A DNA stretch of 64,000 nt from Arthrobacter sp. Hiyo4 (GCA_002370555.1 AP014718.1:2790001-2854000); one strand, 5' to 3'. Shown: positions 1 to 9,849, counted from the stretch's first letter. Notes: generated by a model not told the origin, from the letters alone. Translations and numbers: made by a program.

Positions 1-437
1 CTGACCTCGTTGCCGTTGTACTGGCCCCAAGAGCTGATGAGCTCCTGCATCTCAGGATCAATAGTGGACGCTGCGGGGAGGTCGCTGAGGTCGGCGAAGA
101 TGCCCTTCCTCACGAAGTCGGCAGTTGCCTTCGCGAAGCCTCGGGTCACTACGTCAGGCGGATCGTTGCGGACCAGGCCGGGGACGAAGTTGCCCTCGTT
201 GAAGTCCTGGATGACCCGGAGATCCGGGTTCAGGGCTTCGAAGTCCTTGATCACCTGATTGAAGTAGTCCACCACCTCCGGCTTGTTCTGCATAAACCGC
301 AGGGTGGTGACGCCGGAGTGTTGCCCTGTGCCGGCGCCGCAGGCGGTGAGGGGAAGGAAGGCGGCTGCTCCGGCCAGGCCGGCCGCCCGGAACAGCGAGC
401 GCCTGCTGGGCAGTGCTGCGGGGACGGTGCCGTTCAC
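1..437 (-). CDS. Sugar ABC transporter substrate-binding lipoprotein, N-terminal part
   Basis: Partial: the gene runs off the left edge. Reading from GTG at 437 gives a twin-arginine style leader (SRRSLFRAAGLAG), a hydrophobic stretch and a lipobox ending LTAC, so the product is probably a lipid-anchored extracellular binding protein. The mature start resembles CUT1-type sugar-binding proteins (NKPEVVDYFNQVIKDFE followed by a DPPDVV region). A better ribosome site (AAAGGAG) lies before a GTG at 514 in another frame; one lost base in the C-rich leader would join them, so the true start may be 514. It diverges from the ROK regulator, which suggests that regulator controls sugar uptake. The substrate cannot be read from sequence. 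Confidence 0.75.
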   Translation of the reverse strand, partial: MNGTVPAALPSRRSLFRAAGLAGAAAFLPLTACGAGTGQHSGVTTLRFMQNKPEVVDYFNQVIKDFEALNPDLRVIQDFNEGNFVPGLVRNDPPDVVTRGFAKATADFVRKGIFADLSDLPAASTIDPEMQELISSWGQYNGNEV

Positions 438-611
438 AGGGCGGGCGCCGAAGTACGGCAGCGGATGGGAGAGGACTGCGATGAAGGCGGGCAGTGCTTC
501 GGGATACGGTTCACTGTTGCTCCTTTGCAAAGGCTGACTGAAGGATTTTGGAGAAGGCGGGTGGGTCGGCGGCCGTCCGACCCACCCGGCCAAGAAATGT
601 TTATTTTGAAT

Positions 612-621
612 CTAAATTTAG
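612..621. promoter_or_regulatory. Perfect AT-rich palindrome in the divergent promoter region
   Basis: CTAAATTTAG is a perfect 10-bp palindrome in the only AT-rich part of the gap between the sugar-binding protein and the ROK regulator, about 45 bp before the regulator start. ROK repressors commonly bind such sites, so it is a candidate operator. The assignment is inference. Confidence 0.4.
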
Positions 622-664
622 TTTCTCAAGTATTATGTGGTGCAGAACACAGGGGGTCAACACC

Positions 665-1865
665 ATGTCCGAAATTTCCGTCGCAACTCCCCAGCTACTC
701 AGGCGGGTGAGTGCCGGAGCCGTCCTTGACTTCATGCGCGCCTCAGAAGCGGTGACTGTCACCGAGGTCATGGAGGCCACCGGGCTGACCCGGGCCACGG
801 CCATATCCGTGTGCGAGGACCTCATGCAGCGGGGCTGGATCCGGGAGCTGGCGAACCAGCGGGCCTTTGGTGGCTACCAGAAAGGCCGGCCGGCACGTCG
901 GTTCGAGCTCAACGAACGCGCAGGCTACGTTCTGGGCATGGACGTGGGTGTTTCCAAGGCCACCGTGGTGGTGTCCGACCTTCGCGGAAAGGCCCTCGGC
1001 AGGTCCAGCCAGCCCTTCGCGGCAGCAGACATCCCGGCCGAGGAACGCATCGCCGTCATTGACCGCACCGCCATGATGGCCCTCCACAGTGTGGGAGCCT
1101 CCCCCGATTCCGTTCTGGCCGCCTGCGCCGGCATTGCGGCGCCCGTGGACCGTAACGGCGAGGTACTGGTGACGCAGCACTTCTGGGACTGTTCGACGTC
1201 GGCCTGAAGGCTGCCCTGCGGGACCGGCGGGCTGGACGGTGCTGCTGGAAAACGATGCGAACCTGGCCGCCCTGGGCGACCGCTGGCGCGGCGCCGCTGC
1301 CGGCGTGGACGACGTGGTGGTCATCCTCGCGAGTGAGCGCTTCGGCTCGGGCGTGATCGACGGCGGACGGCTGCTGCACGGCCGCGGCGGAGGCGCCGGC
1401 GAACTCGCCTTCCTCGACATGGTGGAGGGTGTGGGAGATACCTACGGCATCGCCGCATTGGCAAGGACCTGGGCGGCTGACGCCCTTGCCGGCAAGGCCA
1501 AAACATCCCTCCGGGATCACGCCGCCAAAGGTGTCGAGGCAGAGCACGTCTTCGCGGCTGCTGCCGACGGAGATGCCGTGGCGCGCGCGATTCTGGAACG
1601 CCTGGCCGACAGGATGGCAAGGGTCATCGGGGCCGTCGCCACCATGATCAACCCCGAACTCGTGGTCATTGGCGGGGCCGTAGCGAACTCCGCAGGCGTG
1701 CTGCTCGAGCCGATCGCCAGGCACCTGGCCAAGTACACCGCCACTCCCCCGCGGGTGGCGGTCTCGCCCTTGGGCGATTCAATCGTAACCGTGGGAGCCG
1801 TGCGGTGCGCCCTCGACTACGTGGAAAAGAACACCCTGGACCTGGAGCTCGCGGTTCCGGACTAA
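665..1865 (+). CDS. ROK-family transcriptional regulator
   Basis: Reconstructed over two one-base losses, near 1190 and 1230 (each restored by one G in a G run). The start at ATG 665 follows a GGGGG ribosome site. Residues about 10-75 form a winged helix-turn-helix (VTEVMEATGLTRATAISVCE). The remainder is the sugar-kinase-like ROK fold: ATP-site motif LGMDVGVSKATVVVSDL, then LLENDANLAALGD and INPELVVIGG. The zinc-binding Cys cluster of ROK kinases is not seen, as expected for a regulator rather than a kinase. Length is about 400 residues, normal for NagC/XylR types. It is probably a sugar-responsive repressor of the divergent ABC uptake genes. Confidence 0.85.
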
Positions 1866-1906
1866 GTGCGTGCTGTGTTATTCCAGCGTTGCGGCCGGCC
1901 CCTCGG

Positions 1907-2561
1907 CTACGGCTGCGGCTCCAGAGCGGCGGCAATGGGCAGGGTCCCATCGCGGAATTCTATGGTTCGACCCGCCGTTTCGGGCAGGTCAAGCACCGCG
2001 GCGGCCACACTGGCCGTGTTGCTGCGGGAGGTTGCCCGGCTGCCGTCCGGTCCGGGGTCCACTTCGATGAGCCCTGTCCCCGGCTGGTCCGTCAGCGTCC
2101 CGGACCCAGGATGGTCCAGGCCAGTGCGGTGCCTCGCAGGTACTCATCCGCCGCCGCCTTGGCGTCCGCGTAAGCAAAGAAGCTGTTCTCCGCCGCAACG
2201 CCATGGTCCGGCCCCGCGCCCAGGTAGGACACCATCACATAGCGCCCGACGCCGGCCTCCGCCGCCGCGTCCATCGACCGGATGGCCGCGTCACGGTCCA
2301 CCGCATAAGTGCGTTCCGGGCTTCCTCCCCCGGCCCGGCGGACCAGACCACGGCGTCGTGGCCCCTGAGGGCGTCGGCGATTGCCGCCGTCGTCGAATTC
2401 TCAACGTCCAGGACCGACGGCGTAGCGCCGGTGGCCGCGACGTCAGCGGCATGGTCCGGGTTGCGGATGATTGAGGTGACGCTGTGACCTTCGGTTGTAA
2501 GAAGCGTGGACAGCTGGAGTGCCACTTTGCCGTGGCCGCCGATGATAACGATGCTGGTCAT
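1907..2561 (-). CDS. NAD(P)H-binding SDR-like (NmrA/atypical SDR) protein
   Basis: Reconstructed across two one-base losses, near 2295 and 2097. The N-terminus IVIIGGHGKVALQL is a dinucleotide-binding Rossmann motif. It is followed by DVENSTTAAIADALRGHDAV and GVGRYVMVSYLGAG, typical of atypical SDRs that act on small metabolites or sense NADP(H). There is an active-site-like YADAK, and the C-terminal part (SVAAAVLDLPETAGRTIEF) is usual for the family. Length is about 217 residues. Substrate unknown. It is transcribed toward the end of the ROK gene, leaving a 41-bp convergent gap. Confidence 0.75.
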
Positions 2562-2576
2562 GCCCCATTCTGCCCC

Positions 2577-3142
2577 CTATGCCCGTGTGCGGTAGCGGAG
2601 GTATGCCACGCCGTTTCCAAAGGTGTGCTCTTCGAGGAGTTCCAGCCGCAGGCCCAGCCCGTCCGGAAGGAAGCGCAGGCCTCCTCCCACGGCTACCGGA
2701 TTGAGGAACACGCGGCATTCATCCACCAGCCCGGCATTGAGCGCCGCAGCGGCCAGCGTGGGGCCACTGATGCTGATGTGCGCGTCCGTGGCGTTCTTGA
2801 GGTCCCGGACGGCGTCGGGAACAAAGGTCCGCTCGATCCTGGTCTTGGCCGTGGATGCGGCGGTGAGAGTGGTGGAGTAGACAACCTTGTCTGCCCTCGC
2901 CAGATCCGCGCGAAGTCCCAGATGTAGTCCGGCTGATCGGGGGTATCGAAGGTTTCCCACGCAGACATGACGTGGTACATACGGCGGCCATAGAGATAGG
3001 TGCCTACGCCGCGTTCGAGATCATTGACGAACGTATGGACTTCCTCGTCCGGCACACTCCAGCTGAAGTTGCCATTGCGGTCCGCGACGTATCCGTCCAG
3101 TGACGCGATTGCTGAGTAGATGAGCTGGCCCATGCGGCCCAT
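2577..3142 (-). CDS. Dihydrofolate reductase-family protein (RibD C-terminal type)
   Basis: Reconstructed with one lost base near 2910. The N-terminus LIYSAIASLDGYVADRNG is the signature start of the RibD_C/DHFR-like family, followed by YLYGRRMYHVMSAW and the ISGPTLAAAALNAGLVDE segment that lines the NADPH site. It ends VAYLRYRTRA, about 188 residues, usual for stand-alone members. Biochemical roles in this family are mostly untested, so the reaction is given only as NADPH-dependent reduction. ATGs at 3142 and 3133 are possible starts; neither has a strong ribosome site. Confidence 0.75.
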
Positions 3143-3179
3143 TGTGCCGCCGTCGCCCACCGTTGGGTAGGCGCACCCC

Positions 3180-3961
3180 TCATTTGACGGTGAACTGCTG
3201 CGCCATGGTCCAGAGGTTGGTGGTGGTCCAGTAGATCAGGACGCCGATCGGGAAGAGGATGCCGCCAACACCGAAGACGAATGGCAGGGCATACAGGATC
3301 ACCCTCTGCTGGCGCGCGAGGGGATTGTCTGCGGCGTCTTCAGGCATGGTCCTGGCCATGATGCGCCGTTGCGTGATGAACTGCGCGGCCGTCATGGCCA
3401 GGATCATCACGATAGTCAGAATTGCGACCGCCACGGGGTCGCCACCGCTGCCGTGCAGCACGGACGCTGACAGCGGGCGCCGAAAATGCTTGATTCGTCG
3501 AACTGCACAGCCTGTTCGTGGGTCATCGCTCCGATGCCGCGGGTTTCCTTGGCCGCGGCTGGGATGCCGGAGAGGACCTGGAAAAGCGCGAAGAAGAACG
3601 GCACCTGGATGAGCATCGGCAGGCAGGCGGAGAGCGGGTTGGTCCCGTGTTCCTTATAGAGGGCCATCTGTTCCTGGGCCATGGCCTGCCGGGACAGCTG
3701 ATCTGTCTTGCCCTTGTACTTGTCCTGCAGCCTCTTCAAGTCCGGCTGCAGGAGCCGCATCCGGCGCTGGGCGCTGACCTGCCGCAAGAACACGGGAATC
3801 AGGACAGCACGGATGATCAGCACCAGGCCGATGATGGACAGAGTCCACGTCCAGCCGCTTGCCGCAGGCATGCCCATGCTACTCAGTACGTCATGGATTC
3901 CGACCATGACGGCGGATACAAGCCAATTAAACGGACCCATGATGGTTCCGAAGAAGTCCAC
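3180..3961 (-). CDS. yidC: YidC/Oxa1-family membrane insertase, short paralogue
   Basis: Reconstructed with one lost base near 3485 (CCC where CCCC is expected). It places proteins in the cytoplasmic membrane. Family hallmarks: the core helix after TWTLSIIGLVLIIRAVLIP, the charged loop RMRLLQPDLKRLQDKYKGK, PLSACLPMLIQVPFFFALF, and the last helices ending YWTTTNLWTMAQQFTVK. About 260 residues, with no basic C-terminal tail and no large periplasmic domain. The main actinobacterial YidC lies beside rnpA/dnaA, whereas this copy sits beside tRNA genes, so it is likely a second, specialised insertase. Confidence 0.85.
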
Positions 3962-4054
3962 TGCAATCCCCCATCGCCACGTGCAGCAAAGCTACGGCGA
4001 AAAGGAGCACTTGTCACGGCCTCGCACCGCCGCAAACACACCGTCATGCGGGGA

Positions 4055-4091
4055 AACAGAAAAGCCCCGGAATCCGTGGATCCCGGGGCTT
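4055..4091 (-). terminator. Rho-independent terminator after tRNA-Met
   Basis: On the minus strand a 9-bp GC-rich stem (AAGCCCCGG with CCGGGGCTT) with a 12-base loop starts 7 nt after the tRNA-Met 3' end and is followed by TTTTCTGTTT. Confidence 0.75.
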
Positions 4092-4097
4092 AGCCTG

Positions 4098-4171
4098 TAG
4101 CGGTGGGGAGGCTCGATCTCCCGACCTCACGATTATGAGTCGTGCGCTCTAACCAACTGAGCTACACCGCC
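4098..4171 (-). tRNA. tRNA-Met (CAT)
   Basis: A 74-nt cloverleaf folds fully: 7-bp acceptor stem, D arm GCTCAGTTGGTTAGAGC, anticodon loop CTCATAA with anticodon CAT, variable loop AGGTC, T arm GGGAG/CTCCC and discriminator A. The 1-72 pair is G-U. The usual initiator features (three G-C pairs in the anticodon stem) are absent, so this is an elongator Met tRNA. A lysidine-modified Ile tRNA with the same anticodon cannot be excluded from sequence alone. Confidence 0.85.
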
Positions 4172-4233
4172 ACGAATGAGAAAAACCTGCGCCAAGCCGG
4201 TCAAAAACCGCCTTGACACAGGCCCTCATCCAG

Positions 4234-4304
4234 AGCCCCCACCGGAATCGATCCGGTGACCTCGTTCTTACCAAGAACGCGCTCTACCACTGAGCTAGGG
4301 GGGC
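4234..4304 (-). tRNA. tRNA-Thr (GGT), one base short in the acceptor stem
   Basis: Anticodon loop TTGGTAA in a CGTTC/GAACG stem gives anticodon GGT. The D arm and T arm (ACCGG/CCGGT) are regular. The 5' acceptor strand has six C, while the 3' strand has only five G, so the seventh pair cannot form and the molecule is 71 instead of 72 nt. One G lost from a run of six explains this, and it supports the view that base loss in homopolymers is technical. Confidence 0.88.
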
Positions 4305-4485
4305 AACGAGTAAATACTCTACCGGAAGATTTGGCCACCAACAAATCGGCTCCGGAACGGCGCCCGCGGCGCCAAAATTGCCGGAAATCCGGGCTTTCGG
4401 CGCCCTCCGGACGGCCTCAGGACCGGCCCGGGGACGGATCCCTGAGGGGATGTGACCAAGCGAACTTAAGCAGCAACCTTAAAGC

Positions 4486-4516
4486 AGAACGGGCCGGCAG
4501 GAAGCCGGCCCGTTCT
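4486..4516 (-). terminator. Terminator hairpin after the DEAD-box helicase
   Basis: A perfect 13-bp inverted repeat (AGAACGGGCCGGC with its complement) around a 5-base loop starts 24 bp after the helicase stop codon. The tail is GCTTTAAGG, a weak T tract. Confidence 0.7.
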
Positions 4517-4539
4517 CAGTTCACTTTAGGAAGCAGTGG

Positions 4540-6760
4540 TTACCACTTGTTGCGGGGCTTGAAGCCGCCTTCGGTGCGCGGCTTGCGTGCCGCGTCGGTG
4601 CCCACGCTGCGCTCGTTGCGGTCGCTGAAGGAGCGGCCGCCGCGGTCAGCTGAGCTACGCTCGCCGTCGGTCTTGCGGAATTCCTTCTTGAACCCGCCGT
4701 TGCCCTTGAAGTTGCCGCCACGCTCGCCGCCACCGGCGCCACCGCCGGAGTAGCCACCACGGTCGCCACCACCGGAGTAACCGCCGCGGTCGCCACCGCC
4801 ACGGTTGCCCTGGTAGCCGCCACGGTCGCCGCCGCCACGGTTGCCCTGGTAGCCGCCACGCTCGCCGTCACCGGAGGCTTGCGGCCGTTGTCCAGCTCAA
4901 GGTGGATCAGCTCGCCGCCGATCCGGGTGCGGGACAGAGCCTTCAGCTGGTCGGCACTGAGATCCGCCGGGAGCTCCACGAGGGAGTGGTCCGCACGGAT
5001 GTCGATGCCGCCGATCTGGGCCGAGGAGATGCCGCCTTCGTTGGCAATGGCGCCCACGATGGAACCCGGCATAACACGCTGGCGGCGTCCGACGGCGATC
5101 CGGTAGGTGGCGTTGCCCTCGGTGAGCGTACGGGTGGGGCCACGTGAGCCGAAGCCGTCCTTGGAGCGCTCGCGCTTCTGGAAATCGGGAGCTGCGGCCA
5201 GTTCCTTGACCAGCAGCGGCTGACCGCCCTGGGCCATCACGGCCAGCGCGGCAGCGATCTCCGAGGCCGGCACGTTGTGCTCTTCCTCGTAGGAGGAGAT
5301 GAGGTCGCGGAACGCGGCAACGTCCTCGGACTCGAGGGTCTCCGTGATGCGCTCGGCGAACTTGCCCAGGCGCAGCGTGTTCACGGTCTCGGCCGTGGGC
5401 AGGTGCATCTGCTCCACCGGCTGGCGTGTCGCCTTTTCGATGGAACGCAGCAGGTACTTCTCCCGCGGCGTCATGAACAGGATGGCGTCACCGGAACGGC
5501 CTGCACGGCCGGTGCGGCCAATGCGGTGGACGTAGGACTCGGTGTCGTGCGGGATGTCGTAGTTGACCACGTGGCTGATGCGCTCAACGTCAAGGCCGCG
5601 GGCCGCGACGTCGGTGGCCACCAGGATATCGATGCGGCCTTCCTTCAGCGCCTCGACAGTGCGTTCGCGCTGCTGCTGCGGGATGTCGCCGTTGATGGCG
5701 GCAGCCTGGAAGCCGCGGGACTTCAGCTTGTCAGCCAGGTCCTCGGTAGCCATCTTGGTGCGCACGAAGGCGATAACGCCGTCGAACTCTTCAACCTCGA
5801 GGATGCGGGTCAGGGCGTCGAGCTTGTGCGGGCCCATGACCTGCAGGTACCGCTGGCGGGTGTTGGCGCCGGTGGTGGTCTTGGACTTGACCGAGATCTC
5901 GGCCGGGTTGTTCAGGTACTGCTTGGACATGCGGCGGATCTGGCTCGGCATGGTGGCCGAGAACAGTGCCACCTGGCGGTCCGACGGGGTCTGCTGGAAG
6001 ATCTGCTCCACGTCTTCGGCGAAGCCCATGCGCAGCATTTCGTCGGCCTCGTCCAGCACCAGGTACTGGAGCTCGGACAGGTCCAGGGAACCCTTGGAGA
6101 TGTGGTCGATCACACGGCCGGGAGTACCGACAACAACCTGGGCACCGCGGCGCAGGCCGGCGAGCTGGGGGCCGTAGGCGGAGCCGCCGTAGACGGGGAG
6201 GACTGTGAAGTCATCGATGTGCTTGGCGTACGAGGTGAAGGCCTCGGCAACCTGGAGCGCGAGCTCGCGGGTCGGCGCCAGGACCAGGGCCTGGGTCTTG
6301 CGGGACGGGCCGTTGAGGTCGTGGAGCTCGGCCAGGCGGGACAGTGCCGGTACTGCGAATGCTGCAGTCTTACCGGTACCGGTCTGGGCGAGGCCCACAA
6401 CGTCGCGGCCTTCCAGCAGCAGCGGGATGGTTGCTGCCTGGATGGGGGAAGGCTTCTCGTAGCCGACGTCCATCAGGGCGGCGAGGACGCGGGCATCGAT
6501 GCCGAGATCGGCGAACTTCACGCCCTCGTCTTCGGTTTCCTCAGCCTTGGCGGGTGCTTCTTCAAACTTGGCAGCAGGCGCCTCGGTCTGAGCGGCAGGC
6601 GCTTCTTCGACCTTGGCGGGGGCTTCTTCAGCGGGAGCGGCGGGCGCTTCAGCTTCGGTTGCGGCGGGCTCTGCTGCGGGGCAACGGCCTCGGTGAACTC
6701 GACAGCGACGGTTTCGGCAGTTACTGCTTCGGCGGTGGTGTCGTTTTGATTTTCGGGCAT
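4540..6760 (-). CDS. DEAD-box ATP-dependent RNA helicase with DbpA-type domain and RGG tail
   Basis: Reconstructed with one lost base near 6682 (C run after the start region) and one near 4875. Order of parts: an Ala/Glu/Pro-rich acidic N-terminal stretch of about 80 residues; Q motif and LAQTGTGKTAAF; VLDEADEMLRMGF; LFSATMP; helicase C-terminal domain ending HRIGRTGRAGRSG; a DbpA-like RNA-binding domain (YRIAVGRRQRVMPGSIVG); then a tail rich in RGGYQGNRGGGD-type repeats. It unwinds structured RNA in ribosome assembly and mRNA turnover, like DeaD/CsdA. Total length is near 740 residues. A GAGGAAA ribosome site precedes ATG 6760. Confidence 0.93.
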
Positions 6761-7168
6761 AGGGAAATTTCCTCATCCATAGGGGGCCAGGCGGCACAAC
6801 CCGAGGTGAGCGGAGCCGCAGTACATGTGCCGTGGGTGCCGGGCAAACATTGACCGGCCGGTCACTTAGAAGTCCGGCGCTTTCGCAATCCCGTGGCAGG
6901 ACTTCCCGCTGCATCTCTTGGCTGCTATCCCAGCAGTCTGTACAGCGTTTTCTTTAGCCGGCTCTCCCTATGAAAATGCCCGCATCACAATAGCGGGCCC
7001 CAACACTTGCCAGTCCTGCCTCAAAAATTGGGCAGGAATAAGGGATTTCCGGAGTGGGGGATGTTTCAAGTGTAAGGTACAGATCCGCTTTGCGGCTAAT
7101 TGAACGTACGACGGCGGCGGTGAGCTTGCGCACATGGCCGTCAGTTCCATGTTGTTAAGGCCGTGACG
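6761..7168. other. 408-bp gap: helicase leader with palindromes, no convincing gene
   Basis: No ORF here looks real. On the helicase side, 6851-6864 is a perfect 14-bp palindrome (TGACCGGCCGGTCA). Two short hairpins follow: GCCCGC/GCGGGC at about 6977-6998, and TCCTGCC/GGCAGGA at about 7013-7036 with an A-rich loop. The helicase mRNA probably has a long leader, as cold-responsive DEAD-box mRNAs often do; the palindrome may be an operator or a leader structure. Both ideas are inference. Confidence 0.4.
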
Positions 7169-7820
7169 CTACCGCCCCAGCCGCCGCAGCAGCGCCTCAA
7201 AGGCGTCGTGGTACTCGGGCTGGAGGCGGATCTCACCGTCGGCGTCGGCATCCCGCAACGCTTCCATGGACTCAAGGTCAGGCTCGCTGAACCACTTTCC
7301 GATGGTGATGCCGTGGGCCGGCACGAAAAGCCGGTGGATGTGGTCGCCGGCCTGGACGGTACCGGTGCGGATCACGCGCAGGTAGGTACCAACCCGGCCC
7401 GCTTCCGTGAAGCGCTTGGCCCATTGCGGCTCCCCCATCCGGCGCTGGAAGGCGGCGCACGGGACGCGCGGCGAGGTGACTTCAACTTCGACGTCGAGCC
7501 CGATCTTCCAGCGTTCCCCGATCACTGCCCGGTGGTTTCGATGCCCGCAACACGGAGGTTCTCGCCGAAGATTCCGGGCGGGACGTCGCGCTGAAGCTCC
7601 CTCGTCCAGTAGTCGGCATCATCCTGGGAGTAGGCGTAGATGGCCTGGTCCCCCCGCCATGGTGGACCCGGCTCGCCTGGACGTCACCGTGGAGGCCGAG
7701 TTTGTGTACCTTAACGGGACCTTCCACCGGCCGCTTGTCGATGGCGGTGACTCCCACGCTGCCTTCATCGGGAAGGAGCTGGTGGACACGGCAGACGGCT
7801 AGCACTGATGCGGTTTCCAT
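7169..7820 (-). CDS. MOSC domain-containing protein (YiiM-like)
   Basis: Reconstructed with two one-base losses, near 7655 and 7533 (the second is GGG where GGGG is expected). The start at ATG 7820 opens METASVLAVCRVHQL. The MOSC core is visible: VHKLGLHGDVQ, the DDADYWTREL segment, GIFGENLRVAGIETT, and the conserved Cys in SPRVPCAAF. MOSC proteins of the YiiM type use molybdenum cofactor to reduce N-hydroxylated compounds; whether this one does is not shown here. About 216 residues, full length. Confidence 0.85.
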
Positions 7821-7989
7821 GGCTCCAGTGTAGGGTTCCCGGCGTTCCAGCCGCCGTTGGAACCGGAGATGGCAGTTCTCACCCGTTTCGTGCTCGCAGC
7901 CGGACCGGGCAGAGACTACGCTGATTTCAGGATTGAGCTTCCGGCGCACGGCTGAGCCCACATTCAGCATGGACTACCAGGGGGACGTC

Positions 7990-8586
7990 ATGGACCCGGA
8001 AAAGGACCAAGGCAACGGTCGGGACAAAGACCAGGCCAAGGACAAGGGCACCGGTCAAGGCAAAGACCAGGGGGCGCCGAAACCGCCTCCGTGGCAGGTT
8101 CCCAAACCAGAGCTGCGCCCCGAACTCCTGAACGAAACCATTCCCACGGTTGATCCGTTCGCCCGGGACCGCGAGCGCCAAAGCCACGAGGCGGCCGCCC
8201 GCAAGAAGCGTTCCCAGCGGCGGACCGTTGTGGTGGGCCTCGGTGTCACCGCCCTCCTCGCCGGAACCATCACCGCCATTGTGGCAAGCAACGAGGATGA
8301 GCCCCAGTACGCCCAGGTCTGCTTCAATGACGAAACCGGCGAGCGCGTCGAAGATGCGCAGTGCAACAGTTCCGCCGGACGCAGCGGTGCACTCTACGCG
8401 TGGTACTTCTACTCCCGCGGCGCCAGCGTTCCGGGCGTGGGCCAGAACCGGTCCTCGTATCCGAGCTACACCAGCACCATCCCCAGCGGCGCCAAGGCAT
8501 CCACCGGGTACAGCACCAAGGGCGGAACGGTCAGCAGGGGCGGCTTTGGCAGCAGCTCCAAAGGCGGCGGAAGCACGGGGGGCTAG
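7990..8586 (+). CDS. Single-pass membrane protein, YgiB/DUF1190-like partner of an ATP-grasp enzyme
   Basis: Intact. ATG 7990 is chosen over ATG 7969 because CAGGGGGA sits at the right distance. The first 35 residues are charged repeats of Asp/Lys/Gly/Gln (cytosolic), then a Pro-rich part and an Arg/Lys cluster. One membrane helix (VVVGLGVTALLAGTITAIVA) leads to an outside domain with two Cys (QVCFNDETGERVEDAQC) and a Gly/Ser-rich end (GGFGSSSKGGGSTGG). The next gene starts 2 bp later and is a glutathionylspermidine-synthase-like enzyme. In enterobacteria that pairing is YgiB-YgiC (DUF1190 plus ATP-grasp), so this is probably the functional analogue. Sequence similarity is limited to the Cys pattern and the glycine-rich tail. 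Confidence 0.65.
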   Translation: MDPEKDQGNGRDKDQAKDKGTGQGKDQGAPKPPPWQVPKPELRPELLNETIPTVDPFARDRERQSHEAAARKKRSQRRTVVVGLGVTALLAGTITAIVASNEDEPQYAQVCFNDETGERVEDAQCNSSAGRSGALYAWYFYSRGASVPGVGQNRSSYPSYTSTIPSGAKASTGYSTKGGTVSRGGFGSSSKGGGSTGG

Positions 8587-8588
8587 GC

Positions 8589-9818
8589 GTGAAGCGGTTG
8601 TTATCGGAGCCCAGGCCTGACTGGAAGCAGAAGATCGAAGAGCAGGGCCTGGTCTTCTCCACCACCACCATGCCCGACGGCAAAAAGATCGAATACTGGA
8701 ACGAGGCCGCCTACTACGAATTCACTATGGACGAGGTGGAGACGCTGGAGGTCACGGCCGAGGACATGCACAAGATGTGCCTGGAGGCGGCCAGGTTCCT
8801 GGCCACGGGCGCCATGGGGAACATCGGCATCGGCCCGCAGGCACTGGAGCTCGCGGCCGAGTCGTTGCAGGCCGCGGACATGGATGTCTACGGGCGCTTC
8901 GACTTTATCTACGACGGCCAGGGCGGACCGGCCAAGATGCTGGAGTACAACGCCGACACCCCCACCGGCCTGATCGAGGCCGCCGTCGCCCAATGGTTCT
9001 GGCTGCAGGATGTGTTCCCGGAGAAGGACCAGTGGAACGGCATCCACGAGGCCCTGATCCGGCAGTGGAAGAAACTGCAGTACCGCACCGGCATGAGCAC
9101 GCTCCACATAGCCCATTCCGAGGCTGAGGAGTCCGGCGAGGACTGGATGACGGCCGCGTACATGCGGGACGTGGCCAGCCAGGCGGGCTGGACCACCATT
9201 GGCATCAATATGTCCGATATCGGCTGGGATCCCAACCTGAACCGCTTTGTGGACCTGGACAACTTCATGATCAGCACCATGTTCAAGCTGTATCCCTGGG
9301 AGCTGATGATGAAGGAGCCGTTCGGGCACCGGCTGCTGCAGCGCGCGCATAATCCCCGTTGGGTGGAGCCGGCGTGGAAGATGCTGCTCTCCAACAAGGC
9401 CTTGCTGGCTGCGCTGTGGCACCTGTACCCGGACCACCCCAACCTGCTGCCGGCCTACCTCAACGAGCCCGGGCCCCTGAAGGAATGGGTGGCCAAGCCG
9501 CTGCACGGGCGCGAAGGCGACAATATCAGGATCCATGCGCCGGGCATCAGCCTGGAGCAGCCCGGCGGGTACGGCCGTGAGGGCTGGTGCTACCAGCAGT
9601 TCCATGCGCTGCCCGACTTCGACGGCAACCACCCCGTCCTCGGTCTCTGGGTGGTGGACGGCGAGTCCGTGGGCTGCGGGATCCGCGAATCGGATGGCCC
9701 CATCACCGATTACTTCTGCCGTTTTGTGCCCAACACCATCGACGCCCCGGCGCCGCTTTCAGCGCAGGCCCTGTCCAGCACATCCAGCAAATCAAGCAAG
9801 GCAGGTATCGCACTATGA
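8589..9818 (+). CDS. Glutathionylspermidine synthase-family ATP-grasp enzyme (YgiC/YjfC type)
   Basis: Intact, 409 residues from GTG 8589, only 2 bp after the upstream stop. Family features in order: N-terminal FSTTTMPDGKKIEYWNEAAYY; RFDFIYDGQGGPAKMLEYNA; DTPTGLIEAA; central SDIGWDPNLNRF; then the nucleotide-site region KPLHGREGDNI, and DGNHPVLGLWVVDGE near the end. The amidase half of bifunctional E. coli Gss is absent. Members make amide bonds with ATP, but Actinobacteria lack glutathione, so glutathionylspermidine itself is an unlikely product; a polyamine or peptide substrate is plausible. It sits between a membrane partner and an amino-acid/polyamine-type permease. Confidence 0.87.
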   Translation: MKRLLSEPRPDWKQKIEEQGLVFSTTTMPDGKKIEYWNEAAYYEFTMDEVETLEVTAEDMHKMCLEAARFLATGAMGNIGIGPQALELAAESLQAADMDVYGRFDFIYDGQGGPAKMLEYNADTPTGLIEAAVAQWFWLQDVFPEKDQWNGIHEALIRQWKKLQYRTGMSTLHIAHSEAEESGEDWMTAAYMRDVASQAGWTTIGINMSDIGWDPNLNRFVDLDNFMISTMFKLYPWELMMKEPFGHRLLQRAHNPRWVEPAWKMLLSNKALLAALWHLYPDHPNLLPAYLNEPGPLKEWVAKPLHGREGDNIRIHAPGISLEQPGGYGREGWCYQQFHALPDFDGNHPVLGLWVVDGESVGCGIRESDGPITDYFCRFVPNTIDAPAPLSAQALSSTSSKSSKAGIAL

Positions 9819-9849
9819 GCCCCCTGATATTCCAGAGCCCGGTGACCGT

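Noticed and set aside
4780..4870. Short tandem repeat that looked like a possible CRISPR or minisatellite
   Set aside because: It encodes the RGG-type repeats of the helicase tail; units touch each other with no spacers. No CRISPR array is present in the window.
5277..6749. 490-codon open frame on the plus strand, opposite the DEAD-box helicase
   Set aside because: It mirrors the codon phase of the helicase on the other strand. Its product is Gly/Val/Leu-rich with no domain, while the helicase motifs are unmistakable.
8601..9632. 343-codon open frame on the minus strand over the ATP-grasp gene
   Set aside because: A shadow of the high-GC third positions of the intact plus-strand gene.
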